A stretch of DNA of 64,000 bases, taken from assembly GCA_013140605.1 (NCBI GenBank), contig JABFSL010000007.1, forward strand, positions 1 through 64,000. The letters are read 5' to 3'. How positions within the stretch are numbered: the stretch's first letter is position 1; every line of letters starts with the position of its first letter. Source of the DNA: Anaerolineales bacterium (lineage in GTDB: Bacteria; Chloroflexota; Anaerolineae; Anaerolineales; Villigracilaceae). Positions 39,695 through 48,830 of this stretch are shown here, piece by piece. The notes under the pieces were generated by a model that made no database searches, had not been told where the DNA came from, and worked only from the letters and a program-made list of their open reading frames with translations. The translations under genes were made by a program, and so were the position numbers.

Positions 39695-40852
39695 CTATTG
39701 AACAATATCATACGGGTTGACGTTCGTGCCACCGATGCGAATTTCAAAGTGCAAGTGCGCGCCAAAGGAGTTGCCCGTATTGCCGGAGTAGCCGATCAAC
39801 GTGCCTTGTCCCACTGGTGTACACACACCCACATTGATCTGGCTTAAGTGGGCATATACAGTCACGTAGCCATTGCCATGATCGATTTGGATCACGTTGC
39901 CATAACCATAGTTATAACCGCCCTGTGCCATGGTTACAACGCCAGAGCCTGCCGCATACACATTGGAACCTTCCGGCGCAGAAATATCAATGCCAAGGTG
40001 GCCTGGCCCATAGGGATTTCCTGAAAGGCTATGGTCATCTGCGGGCCAGCCAAACCCGGATGAAACAGGTCCGCCGCCGCAGGCGTTGCCGCCAAAATCG
40101 GATGTGCCGGTGCTGCCGTTATTACTGCGTCCTGCGGTTTGCAAATCCGCGGCCCAGTTGCGTAATTCGCGCGATCCGCCGGGGATCATTGCCAATGTGC
40201 CGGGTTCAATTTTAGGATCGGTAAGGTCAACTCTGTTGCCGGGGAAATTTATAATTTCCTCGGGAGTCGTATCGAATTTTTCCGCGACGGCCTCAAAGGT
40301 GTCTCCATCCTGCCATTCATAATACAAACCATCCACAGGCGGAATGGTCAATTCCATGCCGGGCTTGAGATTATGCGGATTATCTTCCAATTGTTTATTG
40401 ACGTAGAGAATGGTTTCGGATGTGATCTTGTATTCATCGGCAATCGAAAGCATTGCATCGCCGCGTGTGACACGATAAATGACGGAATCATATCGCGGCC
40501 GTTCTGGGATGTTTGTCTTCAATTGCAGTTCGCGCAATATGGATGAAGTGCCGCTTCCACCTGACCCGGCAACTGGTACGCCATCTTGAGACAGACCAGC
40601 GCCTGATTCAACTGTCGGCAGCGGCGATTGCGTGATGGTGGACGGGCGTGAGTTTTTATAAAGAATTGTTGAAACCAATAATGTAACAACGATAAAAATG
40701 GTGAACACCCAACTAATGATCGTAAAACGATCCGCTTTGCCTTTGACGCGCGGAACTGCATCCGCAGCATTCACCTGTGCGGATGATTCACTCTTTGGTT
40801 GTCGTTTGAATCGTTGAAGAAAGGTTCGAATATTCTCTAAAATATTTTTCAT
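39695..40852 (-). CDS. LysM and M23 peptidase domain protein
   Basis: A 385-residue envelope protein. A basic cytoplasmic head is followed by one transmembrane helix (about 45-66, FTIISWVFTIFIVVTLLVST), a Ser/Gly linker, and two LysM-like modules (YRVTRGDAMLSIADEYKI..., then YEWQDGDTFEAVAEKFDT...). The C-terminal peptidase M23 domain has HLGIDIS (HxxxD) and HLHFEI (HxH), the zinc ligands of LytM/NlpD-type endopeptidases. It probably cuts or helps remodel peptidoglycan on the outer face. The zinc site looks intact, so it may be catalytic. It stands between rho and birA on the same strand; hairpins at 40873 separate it from rho. Confidence 0.9.
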   Translation of the reverse strand: MKNILENIRTFLQRFKRQPKSESSAQVNAADAVPRVKGKADRFTIISWVFTIFIVVTLLVSTILYKNSRPSTITQSPLPTVESGAGLSQDGVPVAGSGGSGTSSILRELQLKTNIPERPRYDSVIYRVTRGDAMLSIADEYKITSETILYVNKQLEDNPHNLKPGMELTIPPVDGLYYEWQDGDTFEAVAEKFDTTPEEIINFPGNRVDLTDPKIEPGTLAMIPGGSRELRNWAADLQTAGRSNNGSTGTSDFGGNACGGGPVSSGFGWPADDHSLSGNPYGPGHLGIDISAPEGSNVYAAGSGVVTMAQGGYNYGYGNVIQIDHGNGYVTVYAHLSQINVGVCTPVGQGTLIGYSGNTGNSFGAHLHFEIRIGGTNVNPYDIVQ

Positions 40853-40872
40853 TCTTTAGTTTTACTCTGGAG

Positions 40873-40913
40873 TGTGACAGCTAGCTGTCACATTTGCAGG
40901 AGCAAGCTCCTGC
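40873..40913. repeat. Two adjacent perfect palindromes between rho and the M23 gene
   Basis: TGTGACAGCTAGCTGTCACA is a perfect 20-bp palindrome. Three bases later, GCAGGAGC-AA-GCTCCTGC is a perfect 8-bp inverted repeat. Both lie in the 72 bp between the rho stop and the next gene. They lack T-runs and resemble the other intergenic palindromes here. Confidence 0.7.
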
Positions 40914-40924
40914 ATTCCAAATGA

Positions 40925-42202
40925 TTAAGCATCTCTCGTCAAATTCTCAAGGAATTCTATATTATTCTTCGCGCGTTCCATGCGGGTGATGATGGCTTCG
41001 GTTGCGACTGCATTATCCATGCCAGCGCCCTGAGGGGGAGGAGAGATCATTTGGATGAACATACGGCGCATCAGCCAAACGCGTTGGAGAAGATCGGGTC
41101 CAAGCAGCAGATCTTCGCGGCGGGTGGACGAGCGTTCGATATCCACTGCGGGGAAAATGCGGCGTTCCTGCAATTTGCGCGAAAGGATCAATTCCATATT
41201 GCCGGTACCTTTGAACTCTTCATACACCACGTCATCCAGGCGGGACCCGGTATCTACCAAACAGGTTGCTATGATCGTGAGCGAGCCGCCGTCTTCCACA
41301 TTACGCGCCGCGCCGAAGAAGCGTTTGGGCGGGTAAAGCGCTGATGGATCCATACCGCCGGAGAGGGTGCGTCCTGATGGGTTGACGACCAGGTTATAGG
41401 CGCGGGCGAGGCGGGTGATCGAGTCCATTAAGATTACCACGTGACGGCCGATCTCAACCAATCTCTTAGCGCGCTCTAAGGCAAGTTCCGCCGTGCGCAC
41501 ATGGGAGGTGACTGGTTCATCGAAGGTGGATGCAACCACTTCCGCATCCACAGAGCGGTCCATATCGGTCACTTCTTCTGGGCGTTCACCGATCAGGGCA
41601 ATAATAAGATGCACATCTGGATATTTGGTTGAAATGGAATTCGCAATTTGCTTGAGGATCGTGGTCTTGCCCGCCTTGGGAGGAGAAACGATCAGTCCGC
41701 GCTGGCCTCTGCCTATGGGTGCGATCAGGTTGATCAGACGAGGGGCGAGGGTGTCATGTTCAATTTCAAGATCAAAACGTACTTCTGGAAAAATAGGGGT
41801 GAGATTTTCAAAAATAACTCTTTTTGCGCCTGTCTCTGGTTCCAGCCCATTGATTGATTCTACTTTGAGTAACCCGAAATGCCTTTCACTTTCACGCGGC
41901 GGGCGGACTTGCCCAATCACGAGGTCACCTGCGCGCAGATCGTATTTTCTTAACTGCGCCTGTGAGACGTAAACATCGTGGTCGCTGATGCGGTAATTGG
42001 TTGCCCGCAGGAAGCCGATACCTTCGCTCATGATCTCCAGGATACCACCGCGCAGTTCAATGCCTTCCTTTTGCGCTTCCGCCTCGCGGATCATCATTGC
42101 GAGGGATTCCTTCTTTAAACGGTTGTAATTTGGAATATTGAGGGTTTTCCCCATGGCGCGCAGTTTTGATAGCGGTTCGTTCTCTAGCTCGAGTATTTTC
42201 AT
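40925..42202 (-). CDS. rho: Transcription termination factor Rho
   Basis: A 425-residue Rho helicase. The N-terminal helical domain (LSKLRAMGKTLNIPNYNRLKK) and the RNA-binding cold-shock-like fold (GILEIMSEGIGFLRATNY) come first. Then the ATPase has Walker A SPPKAGKTTILK, Walker B HVVILMDSITRLARAYN and the Q-loop region LSGGMDPSALYPPKRFFGAARN. It terminates untranslated transcripts. The length is normal. The start is ATG followed directly by the usual ILELE... opening. It lies between cydDC and the M23 gene, probably as its own unit; the 226-bp upstream gap shows no gene. Confidence 0.97.
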   Translation of the reverse strand: MKILELENEPLSKLRAMGKTLNIPNYNRLKKESLAMMIREAEAQKEGIELRGGILEIMSEGIGFLRATNYRISDHDVYVSQAQLRKYDLRAGDLVIGQVRPPRESERHFGLLKVESINGLEPETGAKRVIFENLTPIFPEVRFDLEIEHDTLAPRLINLIAPIGRGQRGLIVSPPKAGKTTILKQIANSISTKYPDVHLIIALIGERPEEVTDMDRSVDAEVVASTFDEPVTSHVRTAELALERAKRLVEIGRHVVILMDSITRLARAYNLVVNPSGRTLSGGMDPSALYPPKRFFGAARNVEDGGSLTIIATCLVDTGSRLDDVVYEEFKGTGNMELILSRKLQERRIFPAVDIERSSTRREDLLLGPDLLQRVWLMRRMFIQMISPPPQGAGMDNAVATEAIITRMERAKNNIEFLENLTRDA

Positions 42203-42428
42203 GTTGTGTTTTCTCTTGGTGGATTTTTAATATGAATGCGAAAAAACCAGCATCCCAAATTGAGGGCTGGTAAATTTCCTTAGGATGTTGTAGGTGAATC
42301 AGGGGTTTCGGTCAAGGTTCTCGTTACGTTCTTCCACGAAGTTTTATTTCATGCGTATGGAAGTCAGTTGTCAAATATCTGGGGAGTTGCCGTCATTATA
42401 GCACGCACATTAATATGGCGCAAGCAAG

Positions 42429-45400
42429 TTAATCAAGAATACGATTTTGATACGTCCACAAGCGATGATACAAACCGTTTTCCCGAATCAAATTCGCGTG
42501 AGTTCCGCGCTCGACAATGCGGCCATGATCCATTACCAAAATCTCATCCATATTTTCCATTCCCACCAAACGGTGGGTGATCAGCAGGGATGTTTTCTTT
42601 TTCATCAAAGCATACAAAGTCTCAAGCACCTGCTTTTCAGTCAACGGGTCGAGGTTGGCGGTGGGCTCATCCAAAATTAGAATAGGCGCGTCTTTGATGA
42701 TCGCGCGCGCAATGGCCAGCCGCTGGCGTTCTCCGCCTGAAAGGCGCAGTCCCTGTTCGCCGATCATCGTGTCATATCCTTTTGGCAGCCCCATAATAAA
42801 ATCGTGGATTTGCGCGGCTTGTGCGGCAGCTTCGACGTCTTCTCTTGTGACTCGGCGGCGGGCGAAACGTAAATTTTCAAACACAGTTGTGTTGAAGAAA
42901 TAAGTATTTTGGGAGACGAGACCGATTCGCGCCCGAACCTCATCCTGCTCATACACCTTGAGCGACTCAGCGCCGAGAGTGATATCGCCTGAGCTGTAAT
43001 CCCAGAAGCGTAATAGTAAATTAGCCAGCGTGGATTTCCCCGCACCGCTTGGGCCAACGATGGCAATTGAAGTTGAAGGTCGAAGGTCAAAGGTCACGTT
43101 TTGGAGAGCGGGCGTGGATTGATTGGGATAGGTAAAGGATAGATCAGTAACTCGCAAATCGTAACCCAAAGGGGTAATTGGTAACTGTTCACTGCCCACT
43201 TCCCACTGTTCACTGACCACTGGTTCCGTATCCACCACTTCAAATAATCTTCGTGCGGCTTCACGCGCAGAGTTCCACATTTGAGCAGCGAGAGGTAGCG
43301 GCATGACAGCTTCGAATGCGGCCACGGTCAATAATGATAAAGAAGCCAACATCGGACCTGCAATTGTCCCTGCGTTGACAAGCGGAATAGCGAGTACAAG
43401 AATTGTCCACAAACCAAGATTGGTTAAGAGCGTGGACAATCCAGAATGAAACCCAGTCACACGAGCCATGCGGCGTTGGGCGTTGCCGTAATTAATCCCG
43501 TTGTTGGAAATCTCGGTTAAGCGATGAGCGCCGCGTCCATAAGCCAGCAAGTCCGCCATGCCTTGAATGCCGTCTACGAGGCGGGTGTGCAAATCTGCGC
43601 GCAGGGTGATGGTTTCCACTGCGGGTTTGCGGCTGATGATTTGGGCGAGGATCGGCAGGATCAGGCCGAGGCTGAGAAAAAAGAAAACGAAGGCCAGAGC
43701 AAGTTGAAGTCCGAATGAAGCGAGAAAAAGGGCGACGAAGAATCCGATCAGGATGGCGGTCAACGGCGGCGAGACAACTCGAACGTAGAAATTTTCCAGC
43801 GTTTCCACGTCGCCGACAATGCGGGCGAGCAGATCGCCTGCGCGGTATTCCATCAAACGGGCTGGGGCGAGCGGCTCAAGTTTTTCGTAGAACCAAATGC
43901 GCAGACGCGAGAGCAACCTAAATGTGACATCGTGGGAAACCAAACGTTCGGCATAGCGAAAAAGTCCGCGTGCGATACCGAAGAAACGCACACCAACAAC
44001 CGAGACGCCGAGGTCAGCCACGGATGGATGCAATGCGGCGGTGGAGATGAGCCACGCGGATGTGCCCATCAGCGCAACGCTTGAGCCAATTGTGCCCGCG
44101 CCAATAAAAACGGAAAGTGCAACTCGCCCCCAATTGCCTTCGAGGAAACTGAGTAAGCGGGGGAGGATTTTTGATTTTTGATTTTTGATTTTCGATTTTC
44201 GATTGGTGGAAGGTTCTTTAATGTCAAAGGTTGAAGGTTGAAGGTCAGAGGTTGATGATTGAAAGTTTTCGACTTTTGACTTTTGACCCTTTGACACGGT
44301 GAGCGAATGTCGAACCGTCAGGGCAGGCTTTTCGACCTGATAGCTTTTTACCATGCTCGCATACATGCCGTTGTTTGTAAGTAGTTCGTTATGTGTTCCC
44401 TGTTCCACGATGCGGCTTGAGTCGAGAACGACGATCTGGTCGGCTTGGAAGATGGTGTTGAGGCGATGAGCGATGGTTAGGACAGTACGTCCCTTCATAA
44501 GGCGATGAGTGGATTCTTCAAGCAAAGATTCGGTCTCAGGGTCGAGGCTGGAAGTTGGTTCATCGAGGATGAGGATGGGTGCGTCTTTGAGGAATGCCCG
44601 TGCCAACGCGAGGCGCTGCGCCTGTCCGCTGGAGAGACGTGCGCCGCTTTCGCCAATGACTGTTTCATATTTTTGCGGAAGCGAGTCGATGAATTCATGC
44701 AGGTGTGCAGACCGTGCCGCAGAGATGACTTGTTCATCTGTCGCTTCGGGATTGCCGAGACAGATATTTGCTGAAATCGTATCGTGGAAGAGATATGGCT
44801 TTTGCGGGACCCAGGCTATGTTGGCAGTGGACGGTGGACGGTGGACGGTGTTTGGGCCTTCTGAAGTCAATATCTGGCCAAAGGTAGGTTTAATGAACCC
44901 GAGCAGGAGATTGATGAGTGTGGTTTTGCCTGCTCCGCTTGGGCCGACGAGGGCGATGTTCTGTCCGCGCTGGATGGTGAGGTTGATATTTTCTAGCGCG
45001 GGGGTAGTTTCATTTGGATAAGTGAACGAAACATTTTCGAAAATAATTGAAGTTATTTCAGCGGACTGATCACTGTCCACCGCCCACTCTCCACTGTCTA
45101 CTTTTGTATCCAAAATTTCATAAATCCGTTTTGCCGCTGTTGTCCCAGACATTCCTGCATGGAATCTTGCGCCGAGGGCACGCAATGGCATGTAAAACTC
45201 TGGCGCCAGTACCAGCAAAAAGAGCGCAGGTTGGAATTCCATTTTGTCGTAGAGTAAACGGAATCCGATTTCAACGGCGATCACTGCTGTACTAAGTGTG
45301 GCAAGTAATTCAAGCGCCAGCGCAGATAGGAATGTGACGCGCAGCACTCCCAGAGTTGTATCGCGGAATTTGTCGCTGACTTGCGCAATGGTCTGAGTCT

Positions 45401-46046
45401 GCGCTTTGGATTGGCCGAATAATTTCAGCGTGGTGAGGCCTTGCAAACTGTCGAGGAAGTGGGCGCTCAACAGGCGCAAGGTTTCGTATTGACGTTTGGT
45501 GACGATCTCCGCACCCTTGCCGATCATGATCATGAAGAATGGAATCAATGGCGCGGTAATGAGAAAAACGATTCCAGAAAGTAAATCAATGGGGAAAACA
45601 AAAACAAGAATGGACAGAGGAACAAGTGCTGTGATAACTAATTGAGGAAGATATTGACTGAAATAAGCATCCAGCGCTTCGATGCCTTCAACTGCGGCGG
45701 CGGTTAATTCACCCGTGCGTTGTCCACGTGAGTAAGCTGGACCGAGGTTGAGAATGTGTGCGAAGAGCCGATTTCTTAGATCCGTTTTGATTCTCACGGC
45801 CACGGCGTTGGCCGCGATTTCAGTCAGCCATGATAGAAAGGCGCGTCCGCCGATGGCGACCAGGATCAGGCGCAGGAGTACGGTTACTTGCGCAAGAGTT
45901 TGTCCCTCAAGGAAAACATTGTTGATCGAACTGCTGAGGAGCCAGGCCTGCCAAATCGTAAGCAGACCAGCTAAAAATCCAGAAAGGATCGTTAAAGTCA
46001 AGGCGGAACGGGTGTCACGGGTGAGTTGTAAAAGTCTACGATGCAT
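42429..46046 (-). CDS. cydDC: Fused CydDC thiol-reductant ABC exporter
   Basis: A 1205-residue fusion of two ABC half-transporters. CydD-like half: membrane part to about 310, ATPase with LVGPSGAGKTTLIN, LSSGQAQRLALARA and ILILDEPTSSLD. CydC-like half: from about 640, with IVGPSGAGKSTLAN, LSGGERQRLAIARA and ILILDEPTANLD. CydDC exports cysteine or glutathione and is needed to assemble cytochrome bd, whose genes lie 1.7 kb upstream on the same strand. Such fusions are known. Unusual: short DNA repeats are translated in frame as linkers, notably EGPNTVHRPPSTANIAW inside the first ATPase, SGEWAVDSDQ, and the Ser/Lys-rich NRKSKIKNQKSKI joining the halves. Both ATPases keep all core motifs. Confidence 0.93.
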   Translation of the reverse strand: MHRRLLQLTRDTRSALTLTILSGFLAGLLTIWQAWLLSSSINNVFLEGQTLAQVTVLLRLILVAIGGRAFLSWLTEIAANAVAVRIKTDLRNRLFAHILNLGPAYSRGQRTGELTAAAVEGIEALDAYFSQYLPQLVITALVPLSILVFVFPIDLLSGIVFLITAPLIPFFMIMIGKGAEIVTKRQYETLRLLSAHFLDSLQGLTTLKLFGQSKAQTQTIAQVSDKFRDTTLGVLRVTFLSALALELLATLSTAVIAVEIGFRLLYDKMEFQPALFLLVLAPEFYMPLRALGARFHAGMSGTTAAKRIYEILDTKVDSGEWAVDSDQSAEITSIIFENVSFTYPNETTPALENINLTIQRGQNIALVGPSGAGKTTLINLLLGFIKPTFGQILTSEGPNTVHRPPSTANIAWVPQKPYLFHDTISANICLGNPEATDEQVISAARSAHLHEFIDSLPQKYETVIGESGARLSSGQAQRLALARAFLKDAPILILDEPTSSLDPETESLLEESTHRLMKGRTVLTIAHRLNTIFQADQIVVLDSSRIVEQGTHNELLTNNGMYASMVKSYQVEKPALTVRHSLTVSKGQKSKVENFQSSTSDLQPSTFDIKEPSTNRKSKIKNQKSKILPRLLSFLEGNWGRVALSVFIGAGTIGSSVALMGTSAWLISTAALHPSVADLGVSVVGVRFFGIARGLFRYAERLVSHDVTFRLLSRLRIWFYEKLEPLAPARLMEYRAGDLLARIVGDVETLENFYVRVVSPPLTAILIGFFVALFLASFGLQLALAFVFFFLSLGLILPILAQIISRKPAVETITLRADLHTRLVDGIQGMADLLAYGRGAHRLTEISNNGINYGNAQRRMARVTGFHSGLSTLLTNLGLWTILVLAIPLVNAGTIAGPMLASLSLLTVAAFEAVMPLPLAAQMWNSAREAARRLFEVVDTEPVVSEQWEVGSEQLPITPLGYDLRVTDLSFTYPNQSTPALQNVTFDLRPSTSIAIVGPSGAGKSTLANLLLRFWDYSSGDITLGAESLKVYEQDEVRARIGLVSQNTYFFNTTVFENLRFARRRVTREDVEAAAQAAQIHDFIMGLPKGYDTMIGEQGLRLSGGERQRLAIARAIIKDAPILILDEPTANLDPLTEKQVLETLYALMKKKTSLLITHRLVGMENMDEILVMDHGRIVERGTHANLIRENGLYHRLWTYQNRILD

Positions 46047-46063
46047 AGTCGCCTATTATAAAC

Positions 46064-46094
46064 GACTGAGCCGGGGAACTTCCCCGGCTCAGTC
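46064..46094. terminator. Strong hairpin between the SQR unit and cydDC
   Basis: GACTGAGCCGGGGA-ACT-TCCCCGGCTCAGTC is a perfect 14-bp stem. T-runs on either side are short, so it may be a terminator helped by Rho or a transcript-stabilising stem. Confidence 0.6.
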
Positions 46095-46109
46095 TTCACG
46101 CTCTTGACT

Positions 46110-46238
46110 TTAGTGCCACTTGCTTTGTACGGCAATCGTGTAGATCTTGACGTTGAGCACGATGAAGCGCCATAACTGATACAGTTTAAAGTTCATCCAG
46201 AACTTTTCTGCTTTGCTAAATTCTTGTTCGTTTTGCAT
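46110..46238 (-). CDS. 42-residue protein following the SQR-like gene
   Basis: A frame too short for the ORF track: MQNEQEFSKAEKFWMNFKL then YQLWRFIVLNVKIYTIAVQS and KWH. It has AGGAGAC before the ATG, which overlaps the last codons of the SQR-like gene region with nine bases between, so it should be cotranscribed. The aromatic amphipathic segment could lie on the membrane and bind the flavoprotein, but this is inference. I do not know a named family. Confidence 0.65.
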   Translation of the reverse strand: MQNEQEFSKAEKFWMNFKLYQLWRFIVLNVKIYTIAVQSKWH

Positions 46239-46247
46239 GTCAGTCTC

Positions 46248-47687
46248 CTATTCAGGGATCAATTTCCAGCCCAGCAGGCCTTTGAATTTCCAGATGAAGG
46301 TGTAATGGAGCATAAACTTCATCCATGCGCCGCTCACGCCCATTTCGAGATGTGAGATGAAAAGGTCGCGACCGAATTCATTTTGATATTTCTTGCGATC
46401 TGGAACCACCGGTCGCATTACGATTGTGACTGCGTTGCCATCCCAGAGAGAATCTCCCATTGAGGCGATGCAGGCGGCCACCATTTCGGTCATGCGTTCG
46501 CTATGAGTCATCTTGCCGGTCTGAATCAAGTCCGCGATATTCATGGCTACCACGCGTCCAATCACACCGCTGACCATACCTGTGCGCGGCGGAGCCGGGG
46601 CAATGGCAAGGTTGTTCTTGTTGGTAAATGGTTTGGAGATCGGGCCTGGAGGCGCAAAGGCGATTCCCGCCGCAAAGACATTTTGATAATTTGGATTTTG
46701 ATATTGGGCAGGCCAGGCTTCGGGAGTTTGTGAGAGTTCAGGGTAGGGCAGTCCATATTTGCCATCCACAAGCACAAATCCCATTGGGTTGATCAACTTG
46801 GAAGAAACGTCAGAACCATCTTTGCCGATATATTTGAACGGCTGGCCTTTGAATTGCGGAATGAGCATTGAGAAATCGAAATCGGTTGTGCCTTCTTCGC
46901 CTTCATAATTCTGCCAGTGGATCCTGCCTTCCTCCACTTTTGTTACGCCGGTCTGCACTTGATAGCGGATGCCATGGTCGTTGAAAACAGATTTGATGAA
47001 TTCATCACTTTTTTGCACAACCCCATTCCGCTTGATCTGCACGCCGTTGACGCCAAAATCACCCAGTGCTGGTTCATTGGAAAGCCAGAGGATGTCGGCT
47101 TTGTCGCGCAGGCCCTTTTTAACCAAATCCTTATGAACGTTGACGATGTACTCGAAGGCCGCACCCTGACAGGTGGCAGCGGGGTGACCGGTACCGATCA
47201 CGATCTTTACCTTTTCACCTTTCTTCATGCGATCACACAAAGCGAGGTAGGCGTCGCGGGTCTTTATAGCGTGGGGCAGGGAGCAAATGGAGTGAGTGAA
47301 TCCGTTCTCAGGTCCCAGCCCGGGCGTGCCGGCAAAGTTGAGCAGGGGACCCGGTGCGATGACGAGATAGTCATAGTCCAGACGAACCTCTTTGCCTGTG
47401 CCAACTTCATCGCCCAAGACATACTGGTCGCCATCATCGGGGTGAATTTCCTTCGCGGAGGCGTGAACGAATTTGACATGCATGCGGTCATAGACTGGCT
47501 TAAGTTTGAATATGGTCTTCTCGGGCTTCATATGTCCCACGCCCACCCAGACCCATGAGGGAACATAGCCAAACACATCTCGATTCGATATTACAGTTAC
47601 TTCATGCTGTCTGCCGATTTTATTCCCCAAATAAAGGGCGGCAGTGTGACCTGCAAATCCTGCACCGATTACAAGAACTTTTGCCAT
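46248..47687 (-). CDS. Sulfide:quinone oxidoreductase-like flavoprotein
   Basis: A 479-residue FAD-dependent oxidoreductase. The N-terminal GxGxxG (VLVIGAGFAGHTAALYLG) binds FAD, YDYLVIAPGPLLNFAG follows, and ATCQGAAFEYI contains the Cys conserved in SQR-like enzymes; another Cys lies in HSICSLPH. The C-terminal amphipathic helices (FMLHYTFIWKFKGLLGWK) fit monotopic membrane attachment. It probably oxidises sulfide or another low-potential donor and reduces quinone; NDH-2-like activity cannot be excluded because only two candidate Cys are seen. It sits between cydAB and cydDC on the same strand, which suits sulfide handling alongside the sulfide-resistant bd oxidase. The start has AAGGAG upstream. 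Confidence 0.82.
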   Translation of the reverse strand: MAKVLVIGAGFAGHTAALYLGNKIGRQHEVTVISNRDVFGYVPSWVWVGVGHMKPEKTIFKLKPVYDRMHVKFVHASAKEIHPDDGDQYVLGDEVGTGKEVRLDYDYLVIAPGPLLNFAGTPGLGPENGFTHSICSLPHAIKTRDAYLALCDRMKKGEKVKIVIGTGHPAATCQGAAFEYIVNVHKDLVKKGLRDKADILWLSNEPALGDFGVNGVQIKRNGVVQKSDEFIKSVFNDHGIRYQVQTGVTKVEEGRIHWQNYEGEEGTTDFDFSMLIPQFKGQPFKYIGKDGSDVSSKLINPMGFVLVDGKYGLPYPELSQTPEAWPAQYQNPNYQNVFAAGIAFAPPGPISKPFTNKNNLAIAPAPPRTGMVSGVIGRVVAMNIADLIQTGKMTHSERMTEMVAACIASMGDSLWDGNAVTIVMRPVVPDRKKYQNEFGRDLFISHLEMGVSGAWMKFMLHYTFIWKFKGLLGWKLIPE

Positions 47688-47756
47688 AGCTGACTCCTTT
47701 TGCTCTTTTTGAATTTACAAGGTATCACTTATTTGTGACGGTTGGTACAAAAAATA

Positions 47757-47782
47757 AAGGCGGAGTGAATTCACTCCGCCTT
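47757..47782 (-). terminator. Intrinsic terminator after cydB
   Basis: AAGGCGGAGTGA / TCACTCCGCCTT is a perfect stem, followed on the minus strand by TATTTTTTG. It lies seven bases after the cydB stop. Confidence 0.85.
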
Positions 47783-47789
47783 GTTTATA

Positions 47790-48812
47790 CTAGTAGACCA
47801 GTGTCTTTTTGTCAGTGCTAATGCGTTTGCGGAACATGTAGTATGTCCAGCCCTGGTAAGCCAGCACGATCGGCACGAAGATCAGGGCTACGATGGACAT
47901 GACCGTCAATGTATATTGTGACGATGATGCGTTGTAGATGGTCAGCGACCAATCGGGGTTGGTGGTGGAGAGCATCACGTTCGGGAAGGTCATGCTGAAG
48001 AATGTGACCTGGGTCAACACGATGTTCAGTGCAACCATGATGAACGACCAGCCTTCCATCTTGCGATTAAGGAAATAACCCGCCAGCAAAAGAACGACCA
48101 CTGCTGCGATTGGGACAATGCCAGGGTTGACAACTCCACGTGACCAGAAGCCTGCTACGTATGTGAATACACCGAGCAAGATATACAGGACGGTTGTTAC
48201 TGCCCAAATTTTCTTGGCCGCCGCGTTGACGCGGTTGCGCATTTCACCTTCAAGTTTGAGGCCGAGGAAGTTTGCGCCGTGCAGAAGGAAGATCGCAACT
48301 GTGGTCACGCCGCCGAGCAAGCCGTAGGGATTGAGCAGGGTGAATAGATTGCCTGTGAACATTTTGTCTGCGTTGATCGGTACGCCGCGTGCGAGATTTG
48401 CAAAGGCGGCGCCAAGCAAAAGAGCGGAAAGGAATGAGCCAATTGCAATCATCCAGTCAAAGCGATTGCGCCAGGCGGGAGCGGCATCTTTTGAACGATA
48501 TTCAAAAGAGATACCGCGCAGGATCAGGCCGACCAAGAGCAGGAACAGCGCCAGATAGAATCCGCTGAACATGGTGGCGTACCATTCAGGAAAAGCTGCG
48601 AAAGTTGCGCCGCCTGCGGTGAGCAGCCATACTTCATTGCCATCCCACACAGAACCGATGGTGTTGATGATGGCGCGGCGTTCTTCATCTTTCTTTCCGA
48701 GGAAAGGCAGGAGCATACCCACACCGAAGTCGAAACCTTCCAGGAAGAAGAAGCCGATCCATAGTACGGCGATCAGAATGAACCAAAGGATTTGTAAAAA
48801 TTCGTAAGACAT
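47790..48812 (-). CDS. cydB: Cytochrome bd oxidase subunit II
   Basis: A 340-residue CydB with eight to nine hydrophobic helices. The N-terminus (LWFILIAVLWIGFFFLEGFD then FGVGMLLPFLG) and DGNEVWLLTAGGATFAAFP are the family signatures. With CydA it forms the quinol:oxygen oxidoreductase that works at low oxygen and does not pump protons. It begins 18 bases after the cydA stop and has a terminator right behind it, so cydAB form one unit. Confidence 0.97.
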   Translation of the reverse strand: MSYEFLQILWFILIAVLWIGFFFLEGFDFGVGMLLPFLGKKDEERRAIINTIGSVWDGNEVWLLTAGGATFAAFPEWYATMFSGFYLALFLLLVGLILRGISFEYRSKDAAPAWRNRFDWMIAIGSFLSALLLGAAFANLARGVPINADKMFTGNLFTLLNPYGLLGGVTTVAIFLLHGANFLGLKLEGEMRNRVNAAAKKIWAVTTVLYILLGVFTYVAGFWSRGVVNPGIVPIAAVVVLLLAGYFLNRKMEGWSFIMVALNIVLTQVTFFSMTFPNVMLSTTNPDWSLTIYNASSSQYTLTVMSIVALIFVPIVLAYQGWTYYMFRKRISTDKKTLVY

Positions 48813-48830
48813 GTTGTTGTTCCTCCGCGA

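Noticed and set aside
46943-47558. 213-residue plus-strand ORF opposite the SQR-like gene
   Set aside because: Antisense to a complete flavoprotein gene; its sequence has no family features and no ribosome site.
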